NCBI RefSeq assembly: GCF_002310495.1
Contig: NZ_CP023344.1
Coordinates: forward strand, 1,302,001-1,366,000
Direction: 5' to 3'
From: Nibricoccus aquaticus
Lineage (GTDB): Bacteria > Verrucomicrobiota > Verrucomicrobiia > Opitutales > Opitutaceae
DNA: 64,000 nucleotides
Shown: in pieces, positions 9,848 to 19,495 of the stretch
How positions within the stretch are numbered: the stretch's first letter is position 1
Layout: the number at the start of each line of letters is the position of its first letter
Program-made: the position numbers and the translations under genes
The notes under the pieces: generated by a model
Databases searched by the model: none
Told to the model about the DNA's origin: nothing
Seen by the model: only the letters and a program-made list of their open reading frames with translations

Positions 9848-9873
9848 TGGAGGGAGGACCTTCGTGTCGTCCA
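9848..9873. repeat. GGACGAC/GTCGTCC-type palindromic repeat, copy 1
   Basis: A diverged copy of a 26-bp intergenic element that occurs four times here. The core is an inverted repeat GGACGAC-6 bp-GTCGTCC; in this copy the left arm is altered (GGAGGAC). It follows the cls stop by under 30 bp. Confidence 0.75.
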
Positions 9874-9974
9874 CAGTCGGCACGGAGTCCAGCTCTCCAT
9901 CCGAGCGGCCCTCGCTTCGCTGAAAAGGCTTTAACGCTACCCGGTCCGCGTCCCTCCGCCAACTCGCCCCGCAT

Positions 9975-10205
9975 TCAATAATGCGGCGGCCTCTCATCCA
10001 ACTCCGCTGCCCCCGCGTCACCCACACCACCCGCGCCGGCACTCCCCGCACTCCGCTCGCGCAGCGCCAGCACCTCGCGCCGCATCCGCTCCACCAGATC
10101 CGACAACTCCATCATCGCCTTATCCTGCTCCGCCACATGGCGCTCGAACCACGCCAGCCGCTCCTCCAGCCGCGCCACCCGCGTATCCAGTTCCCCGGCA
10201 CTCAT
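9975..10205 (-). CDS. slyX: SlyX family protein
   Basis: A 76-residue protein that is almost entirely coiled coil (RVARLEERLAWFERHVAEQ) and ends in RPPHY, matching the SlyX family tail (PPHY). The biochemical role of SlyX is not known. The start is firm: AGGAGG lies 7 nt before the ATG. Its ATG overlaps the TGA of the upstream response-regulator gene as ATGA, so translation is probably coupled. It is the last gene of a minus-strand run of kinase, response regulator and slyX, an unusual setting for this family. Confidence 0.85.
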   Translation of the reverse strand: MSAGELDTRVARLEERLAWFERHVAEQDKAMMELSDLVERMRREVLALRERSAGSAGAGGVGDAGAAELDERPPHY

Positions 10206-10807
10206 GGCTGACCCTCCTTTTTGCACTCGGGATATTTGATCTGCTTCAATCCCAGCGCCTTCAGCTCCGGCGTAACATGCTTTTCATAACAGTCCGGGCA
10301 GATCGAGTGGCTGAACTCCGACCCCGTCCGCTGGTTGATGTAGCTCTCGATCTGCTGCCAGTAACTGCGGTCATCACGCACCTTTTTGCAGTACGAACAG
10401 ATCGGTATGAACGTCTCCAACGTCTGGATCTGCGAGGTGAATCCCAGGATGCGCTCGGCCACATGCAGCCGCGTTTTCAGATCCTGGTGATCGACTGGCT
10501 TGCTCAGAAAATCGTCCACCCCCGCCGCGAACGCCACATCCTGGTTCTCCACCGTCGGCGTGCGATTCGTGACCAGGATAAAGTAAACGTAATCGCCCGG
10601 CCGTCCCCGCACGCGGCCGCACAGCTCCAGTCCATCGACTTTCGGCATCAGCCAGTCGCACACCACCACGCGGATCGGTTCGCGCTGCAACAGATCCCAC
10701 GCCGCCAGCCCATCCGTCGCCTGGACAACATCGTGCCCCAGCGCAGCGAGCGAGGCGGCCAGCACGGCGCTCGCAATAGGATCATCTTCTACAGCCAGGA
10801 TTTTCAT
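10202..10807 (-). CDS. Response regulator with C-terminal four-cysteine domain
   Basis: A 201-residue protein. Residues 1-125 are a CheY-like receiver with acidic pocket E7-D8-D9, phospho-acceptor D51 (VVVCDWLMPKVDG) and Lys103 (FLSKPV). A linker leads to a small domain with C137-x2-C140 and C170-x2-C173 (IPICSYCKKVRDD, SHSICPDC), probably a zinc site; a fifth Cys is at 195. This tail is found at the ends of many signalling proteins but its function is unknown. There is no DNA-binding domain. The ATG overlaps the kinase TGA as ATGA, and its own TGA overlaps slyX in the same way. It is a paralogue of the regulator upstream of the kinase. Confidence 0.9.
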   Translation of the reverse strand: MKILAVEDDPIASAVLAASLAALGHDVVQATDGLAAWDLLQREPIRVVVCDWLMPKVDGLELCGRVRGRPGDYVYFILVTNRTPTVENQDVAFAAGVDDFLSKPVDHQDLKTRLHVAERILGFTSQIQTLETFIPICSYCKKVRDDRSYWQQIESYINQRTGSEFSHSICPDCYEKHVTPELKALGLKQIKYPECKKEGQP

Positions 10808-13800
10808 GGGAAAGATTGGGGGAACCGTCGCACCAGCTCGGCGCGCAGACGATCCCACTCGTTCACAACGCGGGTCAAGCAGCCCGATGCCTCCGCCCAG
10901 CCCTCCCGCTTCACCTCGCTCTCTATCTCACGCGCGACCACCTCCAGCGCCGCCGCCCCCAGATTCGCGCCACTGCCCGCCAGCGTATGCGCCAGCCGCC
11001 CCAGCAACTCCGCATCGCGCGATTCCAGTGCCGCCGCCATCGCCGCCAGCCGGCCCGGCATCTCGCCCGCCAGCAGCTTGAACAAATGCTCCGTGAGCGG
11101 CTCCCCCGTCGGCGATTTTAACTGCGCCAGCCGCCCCAGCTGCTCCTCGTCCAGCACCGCGCGCGACCCGGCCGGCATCGGCGGCATCGTCCCCATCGGC
11201 GGTGCCGTCCGCGACTTCCCCGGATCGATCCCGCAACGCGCCAGCGCCTGCCTCAGCGCCTCCGCACCCAGCGGCTTCGTCACATACTCGTCCATGCCCG
11301 CCGCCAGGCACCGCGCCCTGTCTCCGGGTAACGCATACGCCGTCAGCGCGATCACCGGCGTCGCCACATCCGCGCCCGCCGCCAGCCCGTCCCGCAGCCG
11401 CCGCGTCGCCTCATAGCCATCCATCTCCGGCATCTGGCAATCCATCAGCACCGCGTCAAAACGCCCCGCCGCGAGCCTCTCCAGCGCCTCCCGTCCATTG
11501 CTCGCCAGCACGACCTGATGCCCCATGCGCTCCAGCGTCATCCGCGCGACGAGTTGATTCGCCGGATTATCCTCGGCGACCAGCAACGTCAGCCCTCCTG
11601 GCGCGCGCGCCACTTTCACCGGCCGTCCCATTTCCTCCTCCTCGGGCCGCCACACCGGCAGCTGCAGGTGAAACCAAAAACGCGAACCCGTGCCCTCCCC
11701 GCTTTCGCAGCCGATCCGCCCGCCCATCAACTCCACCAGCTGCCGGCAGATCGCCAGCCCCAGCCCCGTCCCGCCATATTTGCGCCCCCGCGCCTCCGCC
11801 TGCATGAACGGCTGGAAAAGCCGCGCCTGCACCTCCGGCGAGATCCCGATGCCCGTGTCACTCACCGTGATCGAGATCCGCCGCTCGCCGCCCTCTTCAT
11901 CCCCGATCCGCAGCATGATCTCGACCCGCCCCTGCTCCGTGAACTTCAGCGCATTGCCCGTCAGATTCGTCAGCACCTGCCGGATACGCCCCGAGTCACC
12001 CACCAGCCCGCACGTTTTCTCCACACCCGTCTCGCAAACAAGCGCCACACCCTTCGCCTGCGCCTGCGCCGCCAGCAGCTCCGAGGTCTCCCTCACCAGC
12101 TTCACCAGGTCGAAACCATGCGGATCGATCCGCATCTTCCCCGCCTCGATCTTCGAAAAATCCAGGATGTCGTCGATGATCGTGAGCAGATTCTCCGCGC
12201 TGCTCAGCACCACCTGCCCCATCCGCTTCTGCTCCTGCCCCAGCCGCGTCTCCATGAGCAACCGCGCCATCCCCAGCACCCCGTTCATCGGCGTGCGGAT
12301 CTCATGGCTCATGTTCGCCAGGAACTCCGACTTCAGCCGCGCCGCCGCCACCGCCTCGTCGCGCGCCCGCGCCAGGTTTTCCTCCAGCTCCTTGCGCCCG
12401 CCGATATCCTCGATCTGCGACACGAAATGCACCGGCGCTCCATCCGCCTGCCTCACCAACGTCACCGTCAGCCGCCCCCACACGATCCGCCCGTCGCGAT
12501 GCAGATACCGCTTCTCCATCTGATAAAACGACCGCTCCCCCGCCACCAGCTGCCGCAGCAACGTCAGGTCGTTCTCCAGATCATCCCGATGCGTGATGTC
12601 ATGAAACGTTTTCCTGAAAAGCTCCTCCGGCGAGTATCCGAGAATCTGGCACACCGCCGGATTCACCTGCAGCCACCGCCCGTCCAGCCCCACCAGCGCC
12701 ATCCCGATGCCCGCAAACTGGAACGACTGCCGGAACCGCTCCTCACTGTCCCGCAACGCCGACTCCGCCGCCTTGCTCCGCGTCAGATCATGCCCGATCC
12801 CCATGAACCCCGTGATCGTCCCCGCCTGGTCCCTCAGCGCCGTGACCGTTAACATCACCGGCAGCCGCCCGCCATCCTTGCGCACATACGTCCACTCCCG
12901 CTCATCCACCTCGCCCAGCCGCGCACGCGCGACAAACACCTCGAACCCCGGCTCGATCACCCGCCCCAGCTCGAGGCTGAGCTCAGCCGCGCGCACAGCC
13001 ACTTCCTGCGGATCGTGAAAAACCTGCGGCGTCTCCCGCCCCACCAATTCCTCGCGCTTCCACCCCGTCATCCGCTCCGCACCGGAATTAAAAATCTGGA
13101 TCACACCCTCGGTATTCGCCGCCACGACGTTTAACACCGTCCCGTCCAGCACCGCACGCTGCAGCCGGTTCGACTCCTCCAGCTGCACCTTCGCCGCCGC
13201 CAGTTCCGCTGTCCGCTCGCCCACCGCGCGCTCCAGCGCCTGCGACGCCGCCTTCTGATCATGGATGTCCGTCGAAGTCCCCACCCACCGCACCACCTTC
13301 CCCAACCGGTCCCGCTGCGGACGCGCCCGCCATAAATGCCAGCGCATCATCCCATCCACCCTCCGGCGCAACCGGTACTCTCCGCGCCCCTCCCGCCCCG
13401 CCTTCAACGCCTCCGCCCACTCCACCCCGAAACCCGCCACATCATCCGCATGCACCGCCCCCGCCCAATTCTCCAACGACTCCTCACCGCTCATCCCCGT
13501 GTACTCATTCCACCCCCGGTTAAACGTCTCCACCACCCCGTCCGGCCGCGCCGTCCACACCATCTGCGGCATCGTATCAGCCAGGAAACGCAGACTCTCC
13601 TCGCTCCGCTGGAGCTCCGCCGTCCGCTCATTCACCCGCCGCTCCAGCGCCATGTGCGAAAGCTGCAACGCCCGCCTCGCCCGGTGGACCAGATAAAAAG
13701 CCGCCGCCAGTAACAACGCCGCCACGACCACACCCGCCGCCAGCACCAGCCCCGCATTGCGCTCGATCCGCTCCATCGCGCCCTCCCGCTCCTTCAACAA

Positions 13801-14931
13801 CGCGTCCTCCTCCGCCTCCATCTCCGCCGCCAGCGCCGTGACCAGACGCGCCGAAGGCTGCATCAACCGCAACTGCTCCGCGATGTCGCCCGCCCTGCGC
13901 GCGCGCATCATCGCCTCACTCTCCGCGATCCTCTGATCCGTCAACCCCCTCAACCGCTCGATCCTTCCCCGCCGGAACTCACTCCTCTCCGCATGCCACT
14001 CCAACGCCGCCATCGCCGCCCTCAACTCCGACACATAAACCACCTGCCGCGCCGCATAGTGCTCGTCACCCGTTAGCGCATACGCCCGGTCCGATGACTG
14101 CATCCGCGTCAACGCCAGCAAGTGTCGGTTCAACGTCTCGCGAAACTCATACGCCCCCACCACTTCCCGGCCCGCCGCGCCCACCCCCTCGTTCATCACA
14201 TGGCTCATCCGCCCGCACGCCACCAGCAACACCAGCGCCACCGTGAACAACGCCGGCGGCGAATTAAACCCCAGCCCCCGGTGAAACCGCGCCATCACCT
14301 CGATCGCCGTCGCCCCCAGCACCAAAAACAACAGCGCCGTCGGCAACGCCATCCCCGTGTACGCCCCCCAGCTATGCGCCGCCCTCAACCCCGACGCGTA
14401 CCCCAGCAACGTAAGCAACGCCAGGCACAGCGTCACCCCCGCCGGGACCAGCACCAGCCACCGCTTCCGCGCAAACAACACCGTCCCCAGCAACGCCAGC
14501 GCCGTGCATAAAAAACAAACCGCCGCATTCAGCGACATCCGCCCCGGCGCGCTTGTCGGCACCGCCAGATCCTGCTTCCAAAAAAATTCATCCAGCCCCA
14601 GCGAAACCCCCGCGAGATTCTCCACCAGCACCGCCACCGAGATCAACCCGGTCATCAGCCACAGCCAGCATGCCCACCGAGACTGATCCCACGACCACGC
14701 CAGCAACCCCGCCGCCATCAGCAAAAAGCAAACCGCCGTATTAACCACCATCGGCGCCCCTCCGGGCATGATCGACACCAGCAACGGCACCCGGAAACCC
14801 CATCCGCACAACACCGACACAGCCACCGCCGCGATCACGCCACCCGCCACCCGCACCCACGCCCGTAAAAATTCATCCATCGCCGCAGGCTGCGCTCCAA
14901 TCGGCAAAGGTGAGTAGTCGTTGGTTTCCAC
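10804..14931 (-). CDS. Hybrid sensor histidine kinase (CHASE3-PAS3-HisKA-HATPase-REC-HPt)
   Basis: A 1375-residue inner-membrane kinase. About six to seven membrane helices fill residues 25-240, then a CHASE3-like extracytoplasmic domain (about 250-390), another helix (about 393-415), and three PAS/PAC domains (about 445-560, 590-720, 725-850). HisKA has SHEIRTPMNG with His876. The ATPase has N box NALKF, DTGIGIS and GGTGLGLAIC. A receiver (about 1112-1230) has Asp1164 in LMDCQMPEMDG and Lys in YVTKPL. A C-terminal HPt has AHTLAGSGANLGA with His1315. The full His-Asp-His relay could feed the receivers encoded beside it. The first codon is GTG; an ATG at 14880 (MDEFLRAW) is an alternative. The stop overlaps the next regulator's start. 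Confidence 0.93.
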   Translation of the reverse strand: METNDYSPLPIGAQPAAMDEFLRAWVRVAGGVIAAVAVSVLCGWGFRVPLLVSIMPGGAPMVVNTAVCFLLMAAGLLAWSWDQSRWACWLWLMTGLISVAVLVENLAGVSLGLDEFFWKQDLAVPTSAPGRMSLNAAVCFLCTALALLGTVLFARKRWLVLVPAGVTLCLALLTLLGYASGLRAAHSWGAYTGMALPTALLFLVLGATAIEVMARFHRGLGFNSPPALFTVALVLLVACGRMSHVMNEGVGAAGREVVGAYEFRETLNRHLLALTRMQSSDRAYALTGDEHYAARQVVYVSELRAAMAALEWHAERSEFRRGRIERLRGLTDQRIAESEAMMRARRAGDIAEQLRLMQPSARLVTALAAEMEAEEDALLKEREGAMERIERNAGLVLAAGVVVAALLLAAAFYLVHRARRALQLSHMALERRVNERTAELQRSEESLRFLADTMPQMVWTARPDGVVETFNRGWNEYTGMSGEESLENWAGAVHADDVAGFGVEWAEALKAGREGRGEYRLRRRVDGMMRWHLWRARPQRDRLGKVVRWVGTSTDIHDQKAASQALERAVGERTAELAAAKVQLEESNRLQRAVLDGTVLNVVAANTEGVIQIFNSGAERMTGWKREELVGRETPQVFHDPQEVAVRAAELSLELGRVIEPGFEVFVARARLGEVDEREWTYVRKDGGRLPVMLTVTALRDQAGTITGFMGIGHDLTRSKAAESALRDSEERFRQSFQFAGIGMALVGLDGRWLQVNPAVCQILGYSPEELFRKTFHDITHRDDLENDLTLLRQLVAGERSFYQMEKRYLHRDGRIVWGRLTVTLVRQADGAPVHFVSQIEDIGGRKELEENLARARDEAVAAARLKSEFLANMSHEIRTPMNGVLGMARLLMETRLGQEQKRMGQVVLSSAENLLTIIDDILDFSKIEAGKMRIDPHGFDLVKLVRETSELLAAQAQAKGVALVCETGVEKTCGLVGDSGRIRQVLTNLTGNALKFTEQGRVEIMLRIGDEEGGERRISITVSDTGIGISPEVQARLFQPFMQAEARGRKYGGTGLGLAICRQLVELMGGRIGCESGEGTGSRFWFHLQLPVWRPEEEEMGRPVKVARAPGGLTLLVAEDNPANQLVARMTLERMGHQVVLASNGREALERLAAGRFDAVLMDCQMPEMDGYEATRRLRDGLAAGADVATPVIALTAYALPGDRARCLAAGMDEYVTKPLGAEALRQALARCGIDPGKSRTAPPMGTMPPMPAGSRAVLDEEQLGRLAQLKSPTGEPLTEHLFKLLAGEMPGRLAAMAAALESRDAELLGRLAHTLAGSGANLGAAALEVVAREIESEVKREGWAEASGCLTRVVNEWDRLRAELVRRFPQSFP

Positions 14932-15023
14932 GTGTTATCCAGCTAACCACATCGGACCGCCACTCCCGCTCTTAAGCCGTGACCGCCATGAACATGCCCG
15001 CACCCATCGAGTCACGCACCGCC

Positions 15024-15623
15024 CTATTGCCGCTCCACCGCCGGTTTCACCGCCTTCCTCTTTAACTCCTCCAGCTCCGGCACGATCAACCGCTGATAAC
15101 AATCCGGACACACCGAGTGGCTGAACTCCGACCCCGTCCGCGCGTTGATATACCCTTCGATCTGCTGCCAGTAATTTTGATCGTCCCTCACCTTCTTGCA
15201 GTACGAACAGATCGGCAAAAACGCCTCCAGCTGCTGCACCTGCGTCGCATACCTCAGGATACGCTCCGCCACCCGCAACCGCATCCACAACTCCTGCAGA
15301 TCGAGCGGCTTCACCAGAAAATCATCCACCCCCGCTTCGATCGCCTCCCGCTGATTCTCGATGTCCGCCTCGCGGCTCGTCAGCAGGATGAAATAAACAT
15401 AATCGCTCTTCAACCGCGCCCGCACCTGCCGGCACAACTCCAGCCCATCGATCCCCGGCATGATCCAGTCACTCACGATCACCCGCGCCGGCTCCTTCTC
15501 CAGCTGCGCCAGCGCCTCCATCCCATCACGGACCTCTGTCACATCCTCGTAGCCCAGACGCCGCAGCGCCTGCACCAGGACTTTTCGCGCCACCGGATCG
15601 TCTTCAACAGCCAGGATTTTCAA
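15024..15623 (-). CDS. Response regulator with C-terminal four-cysteine domain, paralogue
   Basis: A 199-residue paralogue of the regulator downstream of the kinase. The receiver has D8-D9, phospho-acceptor D52 (VSDWIMPGIDG) and Lys105 (FLVKPL); the tail has C139-x2-C142 and C172-x2-C175 (PICSYCKKVRDD, SHSVCPDC). By alignment with its partner the start is a TTG at MKILAVEDDP, preceded by AAAGG at a fitting distance; the frame is open upstream but without similarity. It ends 92 bp before the hybrid kinase start. Likely role: a phospho-signal carrier acting through protein contacts, since no output enzyme or DNA-binding domain is present. Confidence 0.85.
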   Translation of the reverse strand: MKILAVEDDPVARKVLVQALRRLGYEDVTEVRDGMEALAQLEKEPARVIVSDWIMPGIDGLELCRQVRARLKSDYVYFILLTSREADIENQREAIEAGVDDFLVKPLDLQELWMRLRVAERILRYATQVQQLEAFLPICSYCKKVRDDQNYWQQIEGYINARTGSEFSHSVCPDCYQRLIVPELEELKRKAVKPAVERQ

Positions 15624-15734
15624 AACGCAGCCTTTGTTGTGGGTTTCAAGCACTCCCGGCGGACAGCCAGGAACCTGCCCGCAACCCTGCGACAACCCCC
15701 TCCGCCACGGCAAGTTTTCCCTGCTCCCTCGCCC

Positions 15735-16115
15735 TCACCGCCCCGCCACCCCACCCGCCAGATACGCGCCGACCTTCCTCAACAAACTGTCCCGCTCAAA
15801 CGGCTTCGCCAGCAGATCCACCGCCCCCACCGCCTGCGCCCGCGCCGGCACCCCCGCGATCGGCCGCCCCGTCATGATCACCACCGGTACCGACGCCAGC
15901 GCCGTATCCGTTTTTATCAGACTGCACACATCGAAACCATTCATCCCCGGCATCTCGATATCCAGCAGCACCAGATCCGGCCGCCTCGCATGAGCCAGCT
16001 TCAACCCCTCCACGCCCCCGCCACCCGCCGCCACATCATACCCGGCGCGCTCCAGCATCGCCTTCAAAACACCCCGCACACCCGGGTCATCATCAATGAT
16101 CAAAATGTGCGCCAT
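15735..16115 (-). CDS. Single-domain response regulator (CheY-like)
   Basis: A 126-residue stand-alone receiver: acidic residues in LIIDDDPG, phospho-acceptor D52 (VLLDIEMPGMNG), conserved Thr in VVIMTGRP and Lys in LLAKPF. Such proteins pass or drain phosphoryl groups in relays. It is the first gene of the minus-strand signalling run (receiver, receiver with Cys tail, hybrid kinase, receiver with Cys tail, slyX). The start at MAHILIID was chosen because it begins directly with the first receiver strand. Promoter signals should lie in the 260-bp gap shared with the divergent XRE gene. Confidence 0.9.
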   Translation of the reverse strand: MAHILIIDDDPGVRGVLKAMLERAGYDVAAGGGGVEGLKLAHARRPDLVLLDIEMPGMNGFDVCSLIKTDTALASVPVVIMTGRPIAGVPARAQAVGAVDLLAKPFERDSLLRKVGAYLAGGVAGR

Positions 16116-16254
16116 GTTACAGAGCCTCAACCACTCGGGTTATCAACCTGCCCAACCCCAAACGGGCTGTGCAATAACGGGCGGATTCCATGATGCACAC
16201 GCTCCGTGTTGAGACAGCTTCTTGTCAACCGGCAAACCCGCTCCCACCAGTCGT

Positions 16255-16341
16255 ATTTTCCCTGATCTCATACAGGTATCATATGCAAAAAATCTCTTAA
16301 ATTTTTAGAAAGTTCAGCATGGCAGGTCCGGTGCATTGACA
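16255..16341. promoter_or_regulatory. AT-rich divergent promoter region with palindromes
   Basis: Between the divergent receiver and XRE genes lies a distinctly AT-rich patch. It contains ATAC-ag-GTAT at about 16274 and a CATATG palindrome just after it, both possible operator sites. A TTGACA at 16336-16341 points towards the XRE gene, but only a poor -10 (TACTCC) follows at the expected distance. The XRE protein itself is a natural candidate to bind here. Confidence 0.35.
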
Positions 16342-16376
16342 ACTGCATTTCACCTCCGACTACTCCGCGCCAACGC

Positions 16377-16868
16377 ATGAATTACACGCAGCTTTTTCGC
16401 ACATTGAGGGAGGCAAAAGCGCTCACTCATGACGGTCTCGCCAAACTATCCGCCTGTCATCGCAACACCGTGATCAACGTCGAAAGCGGACGTCCGGTGA
16501 AATTCAAAACCATCGCCGAGCTCATGCTCAAGATGGGCTACGATTCCGGCTCCTCCGAGATGAAGAGCGTCGCCCTTCTCTGGCTCGAATCGATCAGCGG
16601 TATCAACCTCACGCACGAAGAGAGCACCTCCGAAGCGCGTGATCGCATCGACAAATACCGCGCCACCGAACGCGAAGCCGCCCAGCTCCTCGTCGAGGCC
16701 GTCACCTCCAACCACCTCACCGTCGATCAGATCCGCACCCTCCTCTTCGCCGCCGGCCGCCCCGAGATCATCTCCATTCTCGAAAACATCCGCCACGTCG
16801 TCACGACCGCAGAGATCGCGCCCGTCGTGAACACCGCCGCCCCGATGCCCATCGCCCAAAACGGCTGA
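16377..16868 (+). CDS. XRE-family transcriptional regulator
   Basis: A 163-residue protein with an N-terminal helix-turn-helix of the XRE/Cro type (about 5-55): FRTLREAKALTHDGLAKLS, then RNTVINVESGRPVKFKTIAEL. The remaining 110 residues are mostly helical, with no recognised ligand-binding or enzymatic domain, and may serve for dimerisation. It is divergent from the signalling cluster and followed by a strong terminator, so it is monocistronic. It may control the two-component genes, itself, or both; this rests only on position. Confidence 0.8.
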   Translation: MNYTQLFRTLREAKALTHDGLAKLSACHRNTVINVESGRPVKFKTIAELMLKMGYDSGSSEMKSVALLWLESISGINLTHEESTSEARDRIDKYRATEREAAQLLVEAVTSNHLTVDQIRTLLFAAGRPEIISILENIRHVVTTAEIAPVVNTAAPMPIAQNG

Positions 16869-16909
16869 CGTCCACTTCCGGCACATCACCAAAACCCTTC
16901 TCTTCTCCC

Positions 16910-16940
16910 AAAGGCGCGTCCTACCCGACGCGCCTTTTTT
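16910..16940 (+). terminator. Rho-independent terminator after the XRE gene
   Basis: Stem AAGGCGCGTC / GACGCGCCTT with a short loop, followed by six T. The arms resemble the terminator at 57899 and belong to the same style of hairpins as the intergenic repeats. Confidence 0.85.
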
Positions 16941-16957
16941 GCGCCCGCCGTCTTTCC

Positions 16958-16984
16958 GATGGAGGCGCGGTGCCCCCACCGCGC
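16958..16984. repeat. GATGGAGG-type hairpin repeat
   Basis: GATGGAG leader followed by stem GCGCGGTG / CACCGCGC with a four-base C loop. The same leader and layout with a changed stem occurs at 29801. It lies between the XRE terminator and the end of the YyaL gene. Confidence 0.7.
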
Positions 16985-17027
16985 ATAATCATCGCCCACC
17001 GCACGATCGCCACACCGCTCCTCGCCC

Positions 17028-19214
17028 TCACCCCGCCGCCAGCACCGACCGCAACTCCGCTACGCTCGTCACCGGCGGCCGACACGTGAAGTGCTCACAA
17101 ACATACGCGGTCGCTTTGCGTCCCTCCGCTTTCATCTCCGCCATCCACGGCGCCCGCTCCGCCAGCCACCGCTGCCCCTCTCCACCATTAGCCGCCAGCA
17201 ACGAACGCCGCGCCCCCGCGCGCTCGTGTAGCACCGCCGACAGCGCGCGAAACTCCGCCGACTTCGGATCACCCGCAATGACCACCTGCCGCGCCGGCTC
17301 CAGCGCCAGCTCCACCGCGCACAACAACTGCGGCAACGCATGAGGCGCCTGGGTCCACTGCCCGCGCAACGACTCGATCACTCTCACCCCGCGCGCCCGC
17401 ACTGCGTCGCCATCCTTCGCGACCACCGCCAGCCGCAACAAATTCATCGCCGCCACCGACCCCGCCGTCGGCTCCGCGCCGTCGTAATCGTCCTTCAACC
17501 GCAGCACGAGATTCGCATCGCCCGCCGCAGAGTTGAAATACCCGCCGCGCTCCTCATCCCAAAACAGCGCGTCCATCGTCCCCTGCAACTGCTCCGCCCA
17601 CTGCAACCAGCGCACCTCAAAGGTCGCCTCGTAAAGATCGATCAGCCCCTGCACGAGAAACGCATAATCCTCCGCAAACCCTTCCGTGGTCCCGCGCCCG
17701 TCTCGAAAACTCCGGTACAACACGCCGCGCTCCGCATCGAACAACTCGCGCCGCAAAAACTCCGCCGCCTTCACCGCGCTCTCCGCGTACTCGCGTTCCC
17801 CGAGCACCTGCGCGCCCTTCGCCAGCGCCGAAATCATCAGCCCGTTCCACGCCGTCACGATCTTGTCGTCCAGATGCGGACGCGCCCGCCCCGCTCTCGC
17901 ATCGCGCAACCGCCCGAGCGCCGTCACGAGCCGGTCACTCGCCGTCTGCACATCCAGCCCGCACAACTGCGCCGTCGCCGCCAGCGCCTGCCGCTGCATC
18001 AACACATTCTTCCCGCCAAAATCCCCGTGCGGATCTGACTGCGCCGGCACGTTCCCGCTCCCGATCACGCCAAAGTGCGCACACACGAGCAACGATCCCG
18101 GCCCGCACACCGCGTCGATCTCCTCCTTCGTCCAAACATAAAATGCGCCCTCCACCCCATGCGCCTTCGCGCCACCCGCGTGTCCGCTCGGCGCGCTATC
18201 TGCATCTTCTGCCGAATAAAATCCACCCAGCGGACTCGTCAGCTCGCGCTTCACGTATTCAAAAATATCCCGTGCCACCCACGCGTGGATTTCCTGCCCC
18301 GTCGTCACGCGCGCATCGAGGTAGTTGATCGCGATCTGCGCCTGATCGTAGAGCATCTTCTCAAAATGCGGCACGAACCACGCGTCATCCACCGAGTACC
18401 GGTGAAACCCGCCGCCCACATGATCGCGAATCCCGCCTTCAGCCATTTTGCGCAGAGTCGTCGTCGCCATCTTCACCGCCGCCACGCCCGCCTCTGACTG
18501 CGGCCCCTGAATCGCCGCCACGCGAAAAAGAAAACTCAAATTCGACGCCCGCGGAAACTTCGGCGCGCCCCCAAATCCACCTTTCTCCGCATCGAACGTC
18601 TCAAAAAAATACTGGAAACACTTCTCGAACGCTTCCCCACCCGACTCCGTCAAATCTATCGCCGCACCAGCATCCGCAGCCGCGTTCTTCTCCGCACCTT
18701 CTACCTCTCCGCTCACGCGCGTCTTGAGCAGCTCGATTACCCGCGCACTCTCCGCCACCAGCTTCTCGCGCTCATCCCGCCAGCCCTTCGCGATCGCCCG
18801 CAACACCGCCGGAAAACCCGCGCGCCCCTGCCGATCCTCCGGCGGAAAATAAGTCCCGCCAAAAAACGGTTTCAGCTCCGGCGTCAGCCACACGCTCATC
18901 GGCCACCCGCCATGCCCCGTCATCGCCTGCACGTAGTGCATGTACACGCGATCCACATCCGGCCGCTCCTCCCGATCCACTTTGATCGACACGAAACTCT
19001 CATTCAGCAGCGCCGCGCTCTCTGCGTTCTCGAACGACTCATGCGCCATCACATGACACCAATGGCACGTCGAGTAACCGATGCTCAAAAACACCGGCTT
19101 CTGCTCCGCCCGCGCCTTCGCAAACGCCGCCTCACCCCACGGAAGCCAGTTCACCGGATTGTCAGCGTGCTGGAGCAGATAAGGCGATTTTTCGTGAGCG
19201 AGCGCGTTGGCCAT
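17028..19214 (-). CDS. Thioredoxin-like DUF255 protein (YyaL/SPATA20 family)
   Basis: A 728-residue protein that starts [20 protein letters not shown], the hallmark start of the YyaL/SPATA20 family. A thioredoxin-like N-terminal domain carries C50-H-W-C53 ([10 protein letters not shown]); the C-terminal two thirds form an (alpha/alpha)6-barrel-like domain similar to glycan-processing enzymes ([11 protein letters not shown]). The biochemical reaction is unknown. It has no signal peptide from this start, although the frame extends 16 residues upstream with a hydrophobic stretch ([17 protein letters not shown]), so an exported longer form cannot be excluded. Length fits the family. Confidence 0.85.
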   Translation of the reverse strand: MANALAHEKSPYLLQHADNPVNWLPWGEAAFAKARAEQKPVFLSIGYSTCHWCHVMAHESFENAESAALLNESFVSIKVDREERPDVDRVYMHYVQAMTGHGGWPMSVWLTPELKPFFGGTYFPPEDRQGRAGFPAVLRAIAKGWRDEREKLVAESARVIELLKTRVSGEVEGAEKNAAADAGAAIDLTESGGEAFEKCFQYFFETFDAEKGGFGGAPKFPRASNLSFLFRVAAIQGPQSEAGVAAVKMATTTLRKMAEGGIRDHVGGGFHRYSVDDAWFVPHFEKMLYDQAQIAINYLDARVTTGQEIHAWVARDIFEYVKRELTSPLGGFYSAEDADSAPSGHAGGAKAHGVEGAFYVWTKEEIDAVCGPGSLLVCAHFGVIGSGNVPAQSDPHGDFGGKNVLMQRQALAATAQLCGLDVQTASDRLVTALGRLRDARAGRARPHLDDKIVTAWNGLMISALAKGAQVLGEREYAESAVKAAEFLRRELFDAERGVLYRSFRDGRGTTEGFAEDYAFLVQGLIDLYEATFEVRWLQWAEQLQGTMDALFWDEERGGYFNSAAGDANLVLRLKDDYDGAEPTAGSVAAMNLLRLAVVAKDGDAVRARGVRVIESLRGQWTQAPHALPQLLCAVELALEPARQVVIAGDPKSAEFRALSAVLHERAGARRSLLAANGGEGQRWLAERAPWMAEMKAEGRKATAYVCEHFTCRPPVTSVAELRSVLAAG

Positions 19215-19290
19215 GGAAAAGACGAGAAACGCAAACCCCCACGGCCGCAAAGACCAGAGCAAAGAAACCGTGCCCGCCCGTTACCCACAA

Positions 19291-19378
19291 AAAGCCGGAC
19301 GCGAAAACTCATCCGGCTTCGCAGTCTAAAAATCTCTTCGCGCCACCTTCGCGTCTTTGCGTCTTCGCGATTCAAAAT
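19291..19378. repeat. Composite repeat: AAGCCGGA hairpin plus TTCGCGTCTT element
   Basis: A hairpin AAGCCGGA / TCCGGCTT is followed by CAGTCTAAAAATCTCTTCGC and then a TTCGCGTCTT...CTTCGCGATTCAAAA element. The same two parts in the same order occur at 25378-25463 with a few changes. Here the unit sits between divergent genes, where a terminator would serve neither, which favours a mobile or duplicated repeat. Confidence 0.7.
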
Positions 19379-19495
19379 AAAGCCGCCAGCTAACCGGCAG
19401 CTCCGATCGCTCACACGCTCCGTCCATTGAGCGTCCAGCGTTAAACGTTAAGCGTTGAGCGTTCCCAACTCTTTCCAAACATATCGCATCCCGAC

